DNA of 64,000 bases from Elusimicrobiota bacterium (GCA_016234805.1 JACRNU010000069.1:62001-126000); one strand, 5' to 3'. Counted from the first letter of the stretch, positions 37,726-47,547 are shown. Notes: generated from the letters alone by a model not told the origin. Translations and numbers: made by a program.

Positions 37726-39813
37726 TTGAGGTTCGGTCTTTTCTCGAAGTTCGCGGTCGTCCTTCTGTCGATGGCCCTCATCCCCGTCATCTTCTTCGCT
37801 TACCGCGCCGGCCGCGTCAGCGAGGTGAATATCGAGAACTCGATCCTGGAGCTGCACACGAAGCTGGCGGAGAAGCTGGCCAGCCAGTTCAACGTCTATT
37901 TCAAGTCCTACGACCACCAGATGTCCTTCCTCTTCACCGCCCTGCAGAAGAACCTGACATGGGAGGACAAGAGCGAGCTGCTGCGCACGGTCATGGCCAC
38001 CAACCCCGACATCCAGGAGATATCCTTCATCAGCCCGGCCGGCAAGGAGGTCCTCCATTTCCCCGAGGTCGCCGCCTCCACGACGCCGGTGTCCCGTGCC
38101 GACGATCCAGGCTTCAAGCAGTTCCTGAGCAGCCGCGCCCGCACCTTCCGGTTGACCGCTGATCCCCCCTCCCTGGACATCTACTACCCTCTGAGCAACG
38201 ACATGGCCGGCCGCGTCCACATCTCCATGAGCAATCTCGCCGAGAGGATCGCCTCCGAGAGCGTCGGCGGGACCGGCTTCGTCGTCCTAGCGGACAGGGC
38301 GGGAGCGCCGCTGTTCATGCCGGAGGGCGCGCTCGACGAGGCCTCGCACAAGGAGATGCCGCGCTGGGCCCTGATGCAGAGCGCTCTCAAGTCTCCCAGC
38401 GTGACCTCGGGGCCGATCGAGGGAAGGGATCTCGTGGGCGCGGCCCAGTCGTTGGAGAGCGTCGGGGGAGCCATCCTCGTCCTGCAGCCCCGCTCCGACG
38501 CCTACGCCGGGATCGCGGAGATGAAGAAGAGCTCCCTGATGGCCTTGGGCGTCGTGTTCTTGGCGGCGGTCACGGGCGCGGGGTTCCTCGCGAAGCGGCT
38601 CTCGTCCCCCTTGCTGGCCCTGAGCAAGGGAGCCGAGGCGGTGGCCCAGGGGAATTTCGACACCCAAGTCACCATCGAAAGCCAGGACGAGCTGCGGGAC
38701 CTCGCCAATTGCTTCAACAGGATGACCGCGCAGCTCAAGACCTATGCCGCGCTCCAGGTCGACCGGGTCCTGGTCGAACAGCAGAAGACCGAAGCCATCC
38801 TCTTCTCCATCGCCGACGGCATCCTCATGGCGGACGTCGCGGGCTCCCTCCAGCTGGTCAACCGGCGCGCCCGCGAACTCCTGGGCCTCGCCCCGGACGC
38901 CAAACTCGACGGAAAGACCGCGGCCGAGGTATTGCCGGCATCCAAGGTGCGCGACGTCATCCTCCGCGCGCCCGACGCCAGCCAGGGAGGGGGCTACGTC
39001 GACGTGGACCTCTCCACGCAGATCAGCAGGCAGTTCCTCCGCGTCACGCAGCAGCCGGTCTTCTCGCCGCGGACGAAGAAGGCCATCGGTCTCGTGACCA
39101 GCCTGCACGACTCGACCGCGGAAAAGACCATCGAGCATTCGAAGGACGAATTCCTGCGCAACATCACGGCGGGGATGCGCGCCCCGTTGGCCTCCTCGAT
39201 GCAGCAGGCGCAGTCCCTCATGCGCGGGGCCTTCGGGCCGATCTCGGCGGCCCAGGGGCAATCGCTGGCCGCCATCAACCAGGCGTTGACGCTGCAGATG
39301 GTCTCGGTCTCCAACGCCTTCGACAGCGCGAACATAGATTCGGGGCGCTTGCCGGTCCAACTGGCCCAGGCCAATCTCTCCGACATCGCCTCGCGCGTGG
39401 TGGCCGCCCTGCAGCCCATGGCCGCGGAGCGCAAGCTCGCGCTGACCATCTCCCGCGGCGCCGAGGGCGGCATCGCGGTCGACGCGTCCTTGATCGAGAG
39501 GGTCTTCATGAACCTGATCGTGAACGCCGTCAATTTCACGCCCGCCGGCAGCATCGCCGTCGCCGTCTTGGACGCGGAGACCTACGCGCAGGCCACGGTC
39601 ACGGACACGGGCATCGGCATCCCGGGGTTCTGCCTCCTGAGCGTCTTCGACAAGTTCGGGTGCATCCCGGGAACCCCCGGCACCGGCGCGGGGCTGGGCT
39701 TAAGCGTGGCCAAGGCCTTCGTGGAGGCCCACCGCGGCAAGATCTGGGCCGAGTCCGTGCTCGGCAAGGGCTCGCGCTTCAGCTTCGCGATCCCCAAGAA
39801 TCTGACGCAATGA
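37726..39813 (+). CDS. Sensor histidine-kinase-like protein (periplasmic sensor, HAMP, PAS, HisKA-like, HATPase) lacking the H-box His
   Basis: TTG start; HAMP KRLSSPLLALSKGAEAVAQGNFDTQVTIESQDELRDLANCFNRM; PAS FSIADGILMADVAGSLQLVNRRARELLG; HisKA-like KDEFLRNITAGMRAPLASSMQQ; N box FMNLIVNAVNFTPAG; G boxes DTGIGIPG...GTGAGLGLSVAKAFVEAHRGKIWAES. Confidence 0.9.
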   Translation: MRFGLFSKFAVVLLSMALIPVIFFAYRAGRVSEVNIENSILELHTKLAEKLASQFNVYFKSYDHQMSFLFTALQKNLTWEDKSELLRTVMATNPDIQEISFISPAGKEVLHFPEVAASTTPVSRADDPGFKQFLSSRARTFRLTADPPSLDIYYPLSNDMAGRVHISMSNLAERIASESVGGTGFVVLADRAGAPLFMPEGALDEASHKEMPRWALMQSALKSPSVTSGPIEGRDLVGAAQSLESVGGAILVLQPRSDAYAGIAEMKKSSLMALGVVFLAAVTGAGFLAKRLSSPLLALSKGAEAVAQGNFDTQVTIESQDELRDLANCFNRMTAQLKTYAALQVDRVLVEQQKTEAILFSIADGILMADVAGSLQLVNRRARELLGLAPDAKLDGKTAAEVLPASKVRDVILRAPDASQGGGYVDVDLSTQISRQFLRVTQQPVFSPRTKKAIGLVTSLHDSTAEKTIEHSKDEFLRNITAGMRAPLASSMQQAQSLMRGAFGPISAAQGQSLAAINQALTLQMVSVSNAFDSANIDSGRLPVQLAQANLSDIASRVVAALQPMAAERKLALTISRGAEGGIAVDASLIERVFMNLIVNAVNFTPAGSIAVAVLDAETYAQATVTDTGIGIPGFCLLSVFDKFGCIPGTPGTGAGLGLSVAKAFVEAHRGKIWAESVLGKGSRFSFAIPKNLTQ

Positions 39814-40931
39814 GGCCCCTCCTCGGCTGTTTGCTGCTGGCCGCGTCCTTTCTTTCCGCGGCGATAGGTCCTCAGGAAGGGGGCGAGACCTTCCAGATGG
39901 TGGAGGTCCGTCCGGGAGACACCCTGTGGAGCCTGTCGAACAGGTACCTCAAGGACCCGGCCAAATGGGACCAGATACTCAAGTTCAACAAGCTGCCCTC
40001 CAAGGATCCGACCGTGGCTCTGCCGGGCATGATCCTGCGCATCCCGGCGAACATGATCAAGGATATCATGCGCGCCGCCACCTTGATCAAGACGCGCAAC
40101 GAGGTCCTCTTTCGCCGCCGTCAGACGGTGAAGTGGGAGCCCGCGAGCGAGAAGATGCAGGTCTTCCAAGGGGACGTCGTGCGGACGCTCGCCAACGCCA
40201 CCGCGGTGGTGGAGTTCCTCAACAAGGAGACGATGGTCGTCAACGCCAACTCCATGGCGGTCATCAAGCCCGCGGACAAGTCCTACGACATCGAACTCAC
40301 CAAAGGCAGCATCATGGCCAGCAACGCCGTCATCCATACGCCGGGAGCCACGATCTCGCCGTCGAGCAAGGGCGCCAGGTACATGGCGTCGGTCCGTGAC
40401 GACCAGACCACCGTGCTCGCGGTCTTCGAGGGCAGGGCCTCGGTCAAGGCGGCGGGCAAGACCGTCGAGGTGTCCGCCGGCAAGGGGATGGAGATCGCCC
40501 TGGGCGATGCCCCGAGCGTTCCGATCGCCATCGGCGACCTGGCCGACTTCAGCGCCCGGGCGGGCCAGATCAGCGAGGCCGCCGCCCTCCTGGGCTGGAA
40601 GCCCCCCGACGTGAAGGCTCCTCCGGCCGTCACCGTGAAGCTGACCAAATCCGTCCCGATGGAGTCGCTGACCGAGGACATCCAGAAGGTGAAGATCGGC
40701 GTGCCCATATCCGCCTACCGCGTGCAGTTTTCCATCGAACAGGATTTCTCCGAGATCGTCTTCGACAAGTATTTCGAGGGGGATTTCCCGTTCAATCCCG
40801 CCACCGTGGAACTGCGGCCTGGGGTATACTGGGGCAGGATCTCGCTCGTGGACCTGCTCGGCAGCCAAGGGAAGTTCTCCACGCCCAAGCAGTATACGGT
40901 GGGAAGACCTGCGGCCCCGCGGCGGCGGTAG
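39810..40931 (+). CDS. Secreted LysM + FecR-like domain protein
   Basis: Start MRPLLGCLLLAASFLSAAIG at 39810 (ATGA overlap with kinase); LysM VEVRPGDTLWSLSNRYLKDPAKWDQILKFNKLPS; FecR-like VFQGDVVRTLANATAVVEFLNKETMVVNANSMAVI. Confidence 0.87.
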   Translation: MRPLLGCLLLAASFLSAAIGPQEGGETFQMVEVRPGDTLWSLSNRYLKDPAKWDQILKFNKLPSKDPTVALPGMILRIPANMIKDIMRAATLIKTRNEVLFRRRQTVKWEPASEKMQVFQGDVVRTLANATAVVEFLNKETMVVNANSMAVIKPADKSYDIELTKGSIMASNAVIHTPGATISPSSKGARYMASVRDDQTTVLAVFEGRASVKAAGKTVEVSAGKGMEIALGDAPSVPIAIGDLADFSARAGQISEAAALLGWKPPDVKAPPAVTVKLTKSVPMESLTEDIQKVKIGVPISAYRVQFSIEQDFSEIVFDKYFEGDFPFNPATVELRPGVYWGRISLVDLLGSQGKFSTPKQYTVGRPAAPRRR

Positions 40932-40938
40932 CGAGCCC

Positions 40939-41571
40939 TTACAATCCCCGCTTGGGGCAGAAGCCCTTGAGGGAGCAGGCGGGACAGTCCGGAGAAGCGG
41001 CGGAGCAGACCCTGCGGCCGTGCCAGACCATGGCCTGGCTGAAGAAGATCCAGTCCTTCCTGGGCAGGAGGGCCATGAGGCCGGCCTCGATATCCTCCGG
41101 GTCCTTGCAATCGCTCAAGCCCATGCGGAAGGCCAGGCGCTTGACGTGCGTGTCCACCACAATGCCCTCGGCCTTGTTGAAGACCGCGCCGAGGATGACG
41201 TTGGCGGTCTTGCGGCCCACTCCCTTGAGCGTGCGGAGGTCATCCATGGTGCCCGGAACCTCGCCCTTGAACTCGGAGACCATCTTCGCCGCCGCGGCCT
41301 GGATGGACGAGGCCTTGGCCCTGAAGAAGCCCGTGGAGTGGATCATGGCCTCGAGCTCGGCGGGCCTGGCCTCGGCATAGTCCCGGGCGGTCCTGAATCT
41401 CGCGAAGAGGGCGGGAGTGACCATGTTGACCCGCTTGTCCGTGCACTGCGCGGAGAGGATGGTCGCGACCAGGAGCTCGAGCGGGGTCTTGTAGTCGAGC
41501 TCGACCTTGGCCTTGGGATAGAGCTTGCGCAGCCCAGCCACGATCCTTCCGACCCGGACTTTGATATCCAT
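40939..41571 (-). CDS. nth: Endonuclease III
   Basis: LKGVGRKTANVIL, VDTHVKRLAFRMGL, and FeS motif C-x6-C-x2-C-x5-C (CSAASPDCPACSLKGFC). Confidence 0.96.
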   Translation of the reverse strand: MDIKVRVGRIVAGLRKLYPKAKVELDYKTPLELLVATILSAQCTDKRVNMVTPALFARFRTARDYAEARPAELEAMIHSTGFFRAKASSIQAAAAKMVSEFKGEVPGTMDDLRTLKGVGRKTANVILGAVFNKAEGIVVDTHVKRLAFRMGLSDCKDPEDIEAGLMALLPRKDWIFFSQAMVWHGRRVCSAASPDCPACSLKGFCPKRGL

Positions 41572-41586
41572 ACGGTCGACCCGGCG

Positions 41587-43068
41587 TCAGTCCGCCCTGC
41601 CGGCCTCCTGAACCTTGACGAAGCGGCGGAACACCAGCAAGCCCGCGGGCGTGATGAGAGCCATGATTCCGATGATGAGCCACATGGTCCCGGAGTTCCG
41701 CGGCCCCTGGGCCGGGCAGTAGTTGGTCAGGAGCCAGCCGGACAGCGGACCCGCCCCGAGCTTGGCCAGCAGGAAGGGCAGGTAGGAGAGGGACATGTAC
41801 GAGGCCTCCTGGCCCTTGGGCGCGATGGCCGAGGTGTATTCGTAGAGCCGCGGGGTCCAGAAGACCTCGCCCACGGAATAGACCACGACGAAGACGAAGA
41901 TCATGACATAGTAGGGGTTCACGCTCCCCTGGACCCCGAGCCACTTGTGCGCCACGAGGTCCCCCAGGAAGCCGTCGGCCAGGGGCTGCCACCAGGACGG
42001 AGGCGTGGCCATGAGGAACACGGACGCGGCAGCGAGCGTGCTGCCGAAGAGGACCATGCGGTACGCCGAGAACCTCTGCGTCAGGGCGCCGATGAAAGGC
42101 ACGAGGATGATGACCACCAGGGAGTTCAGGGACCAGCAGAGCCTGCCGATGGGCGCCCCGTCGCCGAGCTCGCGGATGCCGAACTTGGGGTAGGTGTAAT
42201 ACAAGTGATAGAGCACGAGACGGATGCCGACGATCAGGGCGAGGAAGGCGAGGAAGCGGTAGAAGGCGGGCTGCTTCCAGAGGTTGGCGAAGATGGTGAT
42301 GGTCTCATTGAAGGCGTCGCGCACCATCAGGAAAAACGCCTTGACCGCCCCCTCGCCCGGGTACTTGGGCTTGTCCGGGCTGATCTTCAAGCCCTCGTCC
42401 GTGGCCTCGACCCCGTCGCGCAGGCCGAAGTACATGATGAGGAGGTTCGGGATGGTCAGGAGGAAGCTCGTGAGGAAGAGGGTCCGATAGGTGCTGATCG
42501 TCATGCCGAGGATGGGGAGGACGAGGGTGCCGTGCTCGCCCAAGCCCTTGCGCAGGTAATCGAAGATGAGGCTGCCGATGAAGAACCCCACGTTCATCAT
42601 GCAGTAGAAGATGGAGAAGGAGATGGAACGCTGGGCCGTGGTGGAGTAGCGCCGCACGGCCGCGACCATGACCGGGGTCATGAGGGCCTCGCCCAGGGCC
42701 AGGGGCAGCAGGCCGCAGAAAAGGGCGACCCACTTGTCCGGGGAGAAGGTCATGACCCCGCGCGAGAGGATGCACACGAAGAAGCCCAGCAGGAAGGACT
42801 TGCGCAGGCCGATGGCGTCCACCAAGGAGCCGGTGAGCACCGTGAAGAGGGTCATGAGCAGGGACCAGGCGCCCACCCAGGCCCCTGCCACGGAGTCGTC
42901 GAAGCCCAGGTCCGAGGAGAGCCAGAGCACGAGCGTCGAGTTCATGACGCCGTAGGCGAGGATGGCGAGGAGCTTCGCCCCGAAGATGATCCAGAGCTCG
43001 CGCGCCGCGCCCTTGAGGACCATGAACTTAGCGATGAAGGACTCGGAGCCTTTGTTCTCTTCAGCCAT
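41587..43068 (-). CDS. MFS transporter
   Basis: 12-TM-like ORF; GAWSLLMTLFTVLTGSLVDAIGLRKSFLLGF motif A-like. Confidence 0.85.
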   Translation of the reverse strand: MAEENKGSESFIAKFMVLKGAARELWIIFGAKLLAILAYGVMNSTLVLWLSSDLGFDDSVAGAWVGAWSLLMTLFTVLTGSLVDAIGLRKSFLLGFFVCILSRGVMTFSPDKWVALFCGLLPLALGEALMTPVMVAAVRRYSTTAQRSISFSIFYCMMNVGFFIGSLIFDYLRKGLGEHGTLVLPILGMTISTYRTLFLTSFLLTIPNLLIMYFGLRDGVEATDEGLKISPDKPKYPGEGAVKAFFLMVRDAFNETITIFANLWKQPAFYRFLAFLALIVGIRLVLYHLYYTYPKFGIRELGDGAPIGRLCWSLNSLVVIILVPFIGALTQRFSAYRMVLFGSTLAAASVFLMATPPSWWQPLADGFLGDLVAHKWLGVQGSVNPYYVMIFVFVVVYSVGEVFWTPRLYEYTSAIAPKGQEASYMSLSYLPFLLAKLGAGPLSGWLLTNYCPAQGPRNSGTMWLIIGIMALITPAGLLVFRRFVKVQEAGRAD

Positions 43069-43074
43069 GCCGGG

Positions 43075-43083
43075 ATGGTAGCA
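43075..43083 (-). promoter_or_regulatory. Extended -10-like element 6 nt from MFS gene ATG
   Basis: Minus strand TTGC-TACCAT-CCCGGC-ATG. Confidence 0.5.
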
Positions 43084-43110
43084 ATTTTCCCGTCCCGCCT
43101 TTCAGCAGGG

Positions 43111-44043
43111 CTAACGCTTCTTCCGGGCGAAGTCGATGTAGGCCCGCAGGTTCCCGGCCTTGCCGGGCTGGAGCCTCACCGCCGCGTCCCATTCCTTGAC
43201 TGCTTCCTTGTATCTCTTGAGATGGTAAAGGACATGACCCTTCTGTTCGCGCAGGCCCGCGTCCTCAGGCTCGACGGCCAAGGCGCGGTCGAGGTCCTCG
43301 AGCGCGGCCGCCTCGCGCCCGGATTCATCGAGCGCCTCGGCGCGGCGCCGGTAGCCCAGCGCCAACCGGGGCGCCAGCCTGATGACCTCGGAGTAGTCCT
43401 CGATGGCGGCGTCGTGATCGAGGAGTTCCCGCTTGGCCCTGGCCCGGGAGAGCCGCGCGGAGAAGGACCCCGGCTCGTACTTGATCATCTTGTCGAAAAG
43501 TCCCACGGCCTCCACCGGGTCCCCGAGGCAGGCGAAAGCTTCCCCGCGCTTGCGCAGGGCCTGGACCAGCCAGGACTCCGCGGCGTAGGCGATGGCGAAG
43601 GCCTCCTGGGCGCCCGCGCAGTCGCCCATGGCGAGCTTGGCGCTCCCCGCGGAATACGGGGCGCCGGTCAACCCGGGATCGAGGCGCGCGGCCTCCTTGA
43701 GGTCCGCCAAGGCGCCCAGATGGTCTCCGAGGTCCAGGCGCGTGTTGCCCCGGTTGTACCAGGCCGCGGCCAGGCCCGGGTCGAGCCTCAGGGCTTCGGT
43801 GAAATCATCCGCAGCGGCCTGGAATTCAAGCCGGTCGAGCCTCATCCTGCCGCGCCAGTTGAAGGCCAGGGCGTCCTTGGGGTCCTTGGTGAGCACGCGG
43901 TCGAAGGCCTCCACGGCCTTGGCCGGGTCTCCTCCTGGCGCGGCTTCCAAGGCCAGAGGACCCGGCGCCGGAGGCTTCTCCGAGCAGGCTCCGAGGTTGA
44001 GTCCCAGGACCAGGGCAGCGGCCGGCACGAGAAAGCGCCTCAC
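43111..44043 (-). CDS. TPR-repeat lipoprotein
   Basis: MRRFLVPAAALVLGLNLGACSEKPP lipobox; LAAAWYNRGNTRLDLGDHLGALADLKEAARLDPGL TPRs. Confidence 0.85.
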   Translation of the reverse strand: MRRFLVPAAALVLGLNLGACSEKPPAPGPLALEAAPGGDPAKAVEAFDRVLTKDPKDALAFNWRGRMRLDRLEFQAAADDFTEALRLDPGLAAAWYNRGNTRLDLGDHLGALADLKEAARLDPGLTGAPYSAGSAKLAMGDCAGAQEAFAIAYAAESWLVQALRKRGEAFACLGDPVEAVGLFDKMIKYEPGSFSARLSRARAKRELLDHDAAIEDYSEVIRLAPRLALGYRRRAEALDESGREAAALEDLDRALAVEPEDAGLREQKGHVLYHLKRYKEAVKEWDAAVRLQPGKAGNLRAYIDFARKKR

Positions 44044-45422
44044 GGCTTGCCCCGGATGAGCTCGCGCAGGTTCGCGAGGGTCTCGGCCGCGGTTTTGCTG
44101 CGCGGGTTGATCCTGGCCGCGGCTTCGAGGTCCGAGAGGGCCTTCTTCCGGTCCTTGCGGCCCAGGTGCACGAGGCCGCGCTCGAAATAGGCGTCATCCC
44201 ACCACGGCGCGTATTCGACCGCGGCGTCGCAGTCCTTGAGCGCCGCGGGGTAGTCCTTGAGCTTGCGATTGATGCGGCAGCGCAGCCGCAAAGGGTCCGA
44301 GTAGCGCGGCGAGAACTCGATGGCCTTGTCGCAGTTCTTGCGGGCCTCCTCATGCCGTCCCGCGTCGAGGTAGGCGGAGCACAGGCCGGAGAAGCCCGCG
44401 GGATCCCGCGGAGACAGCTTCAGGATGGCCTGGCGGTCCGACAGCCCCCCCTTGGGGTCGTCCCTGAGGTCCCGCACATTGCCGCGGAAGAAGTAGGCGC
44501 TGCTCAGCTTGGGCGCGATGTTGATGGCTGCTGAAAGGTCCGCCTCGGCGGCGGCAAGCCCCGCATCCTCCTGGTCCGCGATGGCCCGGTCGCGGTAGAC
44601 CCTGCCCCGCCGGACATAGAGGTCGGCGTTGCGGGGGTTGAACTTGATGGCTGAGGAGAGGTCGGCGAGCGCGGCGTCGAAGTCGTAGCGCGACAGGTGG
44701 ACCGCCGCCCTTTCCGGGTAGAGGTCCACGCTCCCAGGGGAGAGCGCGAGCGCCTTGTCGAGGTCCGCCGCGGCCTTATCCAGGTCCTGCTTGAGGTCCG
44801 AGGACGAGAGCACATGGGCCCGGCCCACGAAGCCCCGGCTGTCATCCCTCCTGAGCGCGATAGCCTTCTCGAAATCCGCCAGGGCCCCCTCCCGGTCCTC
44901 GCGGCCGTAGCGCAGGTAGCCGCGCGAAAGGAGCGCGGGATGGAAGTCCGGCCTCTTGGCCAGGGCCTTGTCGAGCATGGCCTCCGCTTCCCGGGAAAGG
45001 CCGAGCCCCCTAAGAGCCACGGACCGCTGGAACAGGATCTCCGGAGCCTCGGGCCTGGCCTTGAGCGCGGCGTCGAAGTCGGCCAGCGCGGCCAGGGGGT
45101 CTCCGAGCTCCAGGCGCGCGATCCCGGCCTGGTAGCGCAGGCCGGCCATGGCCGGGTCGAGGCTGGCGGCCCGGCCGAGGTCCGCCGCGGCCTGGCCGAA
45201 GTTCTTGAGCTGGAAGTGCGCCAAGCCGCGGAGGTAGTAGGTCCGCGGATTGGAAGGCTCGGCAGCGATCAGCGCGGTGAGGTCCCGGACCGCGGCTCGG
45301 AACTCGCCGCGATAGAGCCGCTCCGCAGCGGACGCGTACGCCCGCGCCGGAGTCGGCTTGTCCCGGCACGCGGCCCCGCCCAGGAGCAGGAGCGCGGCGA
45401 GGGCCGCTGCCTTCGTTGTCAT
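44040..45422 (-). CDS. TPR-repeat lipoprotein
   Basis: MTTKAAALAALLLLGGAACRDK lipobox; many TPR units; ATGA overlap with the next gene. Confidence 0.87.
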   Translation of the reverse strand: MTTKAAALAALLLLGGAACRDKPTPARAYASAAERLYRGEFRAAVRDLTALIAAEPSNPRTYYLRGLAHFQLKNFGQAAADLGRAASLDPAMAGLRYQAGIARLELGDPLAALADFDAALKARPEAPEILFQRSVALRGLGLSREAEAMLDKALAKRPDFHPALLSRGYLRYGREDREGALADFEKAIALRRDDSRGFVGRAHVLSSSDLKQDLDKAAADLDKALALSPGSVDLYPERAAVHLSRYDFDAALADLSSAIKFNPRNADLYVRRGRVYRDRAIADQEDAGLAAAEADLSAAINIAPKLSSAYFFRGNVRDLRDDPKGGLSDRQAILKLSPRDPAGFSGLCSAYLDAGRHEEARKNCDKAIEFSPRYSDPLRLRCRINRKLKDYPAALKDCDAAVEYAPWWDDAYFERGLVHLGRKDRKKALSDLEAAARINPRSKTAAETLANLRELIRGKP

Positions 45423-45484
45423 GGCTCGGTCATTATAGGATTATGGTAGGATTAATGAGAACCCTCGTCCCAAGGAGATATCCC

Positions 45485-46504
45485 ATGGCGGGAACCTGCC
45501 CTAACTGCAAGGCCGAGCAACCCGAAGGCGCCACAGAGTGCCCCCAGTGCGGCATCGTCTACGTCAAGTTCCTCAAGCGCCAGGCTGAGAAGAACCTCGA
45601 TGCCATGGCCCAGGCAGAGACGGCCCAGGCCGCGTCAGCAGCTCCATCCGCCTCGACGGCAGCCGGCGCTCCTGGCGGGTCCTCGCCAGCCCCTGATCCC
45701 GAGAAGGGCGGCCCAGGAGGGGTCCTCGCTGCCGTGGGCCTCATCGCGGGCCTCGGCGCCGGCGGCTGGTTCATGTATCCCGGGAAGGGCCTGCCGGTCA
45801 CGGATGCCATGCAGAAGAGCGCGGGCCACGCCTTTGCCGCGGCCGCGCCAACGGGATTCACCGCGAATTGGACGGAACAGATCCAGGGCGCGGGCGTCAT
45901 TCCAGCCCAGTTCGCCAACACCACCGTGGGCTCCTTCAGCGGGACCTTCGCGGACGGCTACGCCCCCAACATGACCATCGTGTCCATGCCCCTCCCGCCG
46001 TCCAAGGTGACCCCCGCGAACAAGGATAAGCAGGCTGAGACCCGTTTCGCCGACATCCGCGCATCAGTGGACAAGTGGACTCCGGAATCGGTCCAGGTCG
46101 TGAAAGTGGACAAGCTCGACAGCCTGCGCGTGGAAGGAGGCGGCCCCAAGCACGTCAAGCAGGTCATCCCGCCCGTGGTCATGAACAGGCAGGCGGCCGC
46201 CGCGCTCGAGAGGCAGAAGAACCCCGGGGCCATCGTGTTCACCTGCAAAGTGTTCGTCGATATCGGCCGCATCGGCCCCACCCCGGACGCGTGCATCGTG
46301 GAGGACGCCCGCACCTTGGAAGCGGACTATGAGCTCCTCACCGGCGGGGTCCTGGTCCCGGGCAAGAAACGCCAGTACCTGCTGAGCTACGTCTGCGACC
46401 GCAACCAGAGGACCGCGTGCATGGCGGCCTTCGACGAACTCGTAGGTTCCTTCAGGGTCCTGGAGCGGCCGGGGCGGATGGACTTCGTGAAGCCGAAAGG
46501 CTGA
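45485..46504 (+). CDS. Zinc-ribbon membrane protein of unknown function
   Basis: aaggagatatcccATG; MAGTCPNCKAEQPEGATECPQCGIVYVKFLKRQAEKN zinc ribbon; one TM. Confidence 0.75.
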   Translation: MAGTCPNCKAEQPEGATECPQCGIVYVKFLKRQAEKNLDAMAQAETAQAASAAPSASTAAGAPGGSSPAPDPEKGGPGGVLAAVGLIAGLGAGGWFMYPGKGLPVTDAMQKSAGHAFAAAAPTGFTANWTEQIQGAGVIPAQFANTTVGSFSGTFADGYAPNMTIVSMPLPPSKVTPANKDKQAETRFADIRASVDKWTPESVQVVKVDKLDSLRVEGGGPKHVKQVIPPVVMNRQAAAALERQKNPGAIVFTCKVFVDIGRIGPTPDACIVEDARTLEADYELLTGGVLVPGKKRQYLLSYVCDRNQRTACMAAFDELVGSFRVLERPGRMDFVKPKG

Positions 46505-46514
46505 GCACCGCGTC

Positions 46515-46874
46515 TTGAACCTCAACGAGTCCTTCGATGTCTCCCCAGGCAAGGTCGAAGCCCTGCTGTCGCGGATCAAGCGCCTCAACATCGACCCCTC
46601 CGCCATCGAGGAGGCCTTCATCCGCGGGGGAGGCAAGGGCGGCCAGAAGATCAACAAGACCGCCAACTGCGTCCAGCTGCGCTACGCCCCCCTCGACATC
46701 GTGGTGCGCTGCCAGCATGAGCGCCGGAGGACCGTCAACCGCTTCCTCGCCCTGCGGGAGCTCGTGGACCGCGTGGAGATGAAGGTCTCGCCCGGGACGT
46801 CCGAACGCCTCAAGGAGTTCGACCGCCTGCGGCGCAACAAGCTCCGTCGAAATCATCGGGGCACTCGGGGTTGA
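46515..46874 (+). CDS. Peptide chain release factor-like (RF-1/ArfB-type GGQ) protein, TTG start
   Basis: AFIRGGGKGGQKINKTANCVQLRYAPLDIVVRCQHERRRTVNRFLALRELVDRVE. Confidence 0.85.
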   Translation: MNLNESFDVSPGKVEALLSRIKRLNIDPSAIEEAFIRGGGKGGQKINKTANCVQLRYAPLDIVVRCQHERRRTVNRFLALRELVDRVEMKVSPGTSERLKEFDRLRRNKLRRNHRGTRG

Positions 46875-46928
46875 ACCGAGAACCTCGTGGTCCCAAACCA
46901 CGCGCTCTGCCAATTGAGCTATGCCCCG
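46856..46928 (-). tRNA. tRNA-Pro (anticodon TGG), no encoded CCA
   Basis: Reverse complement CGGGGCA TA GCTCAATTGGCAGAGC G CGTGG TTTGGGA CCACG AGGTT CTCGG TTCAACC CCGAG TGCCCCG A; all stems pair. Confidence 0.96.
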
Positions 46929-47046
46929 TATCGCGGCCGGAGGCGTTCCTCCGGCCGCTTCTATCTTAGCAATTCCTTCCTCGCCTGGCCCCGAGTTATC
47001 CACAGACTCGTCGCAAAAACGAGTTTACCGCGAAAGCCTTGATTCC

Positions 47047-47547
47047 ATGGCCGGATCGGCTACACTATCAATGATGTCCGCAGCCATCCTCGCCTCCCTC
47101 TTCTTCCTCTCCGGCTGTTCCTCTCAAGAACGGGATCGCGCGGATTTCACTGACGCAGTGCGGCTCGTGCAAAGAGAATGGCCGGTCCTCGCACGCGGCC
47201 TAAGAAAGCAACAGCCCGTGATCACCATGCCGGAGCTCGAAACGATCAGCCGGCTTGCCAAGCATGGCCAAGTAAAGGAACTCCTCTACACGAACGGCTC
47301 CGGAGAGGTCCGCTGGTATTACCTACCCAGCTCTGTCAGCATGGTCACCGATCTTGGGCCGAAAAAAGAGATCTTATTGACGGCTGCGGTGGAATCGGCC
47401 GTGATGACCCGAGCCCCGGCCTACGAGCGGACCGATTCAGGTGCGATCGAGGTGGCGGTCCCGATCGTCATGAAAAGGAAGCTGCTGGGAATAGTCATCT
47501 TCAAATACGTCCCGACCCGCTTGATCGGATCCATCGCCCGACGTTGA
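47047..47547 (+). CDS. Small lipoprotein of unknown function
   Basis: MMSAAILASLFFLSGCSS lipobox; the true start could be the Met at ~47071. Confidence 0.6.
   Translation: MAGSATLSMMSAAILASLFFLSGCSSQERDRADFTDAVRLVQREWPVLARGLRKQQPVITMPELETISRLAKHGQVKELLYTNGSGEVRWYYLPSSVSMVTDLGPKKEILLTAAVESAVMTRAPAYERTDSGAIEVAVPIVMKRKLLGIVIFKYVPTRLIGSIARR

Noticed and set aside
38709-39809. N-terminal extension of ORF 38709..40931
   Set aside because: Out-of-frame read of the kinase gene; the LysM/FecR protein starts with a signal peptide at 39810.
41020-44190. 1056-aa plus-strand ORF
   Set aside because: Shadow of nth, MFS and TPR genes, all of which have clear family signatures on the minus strand.
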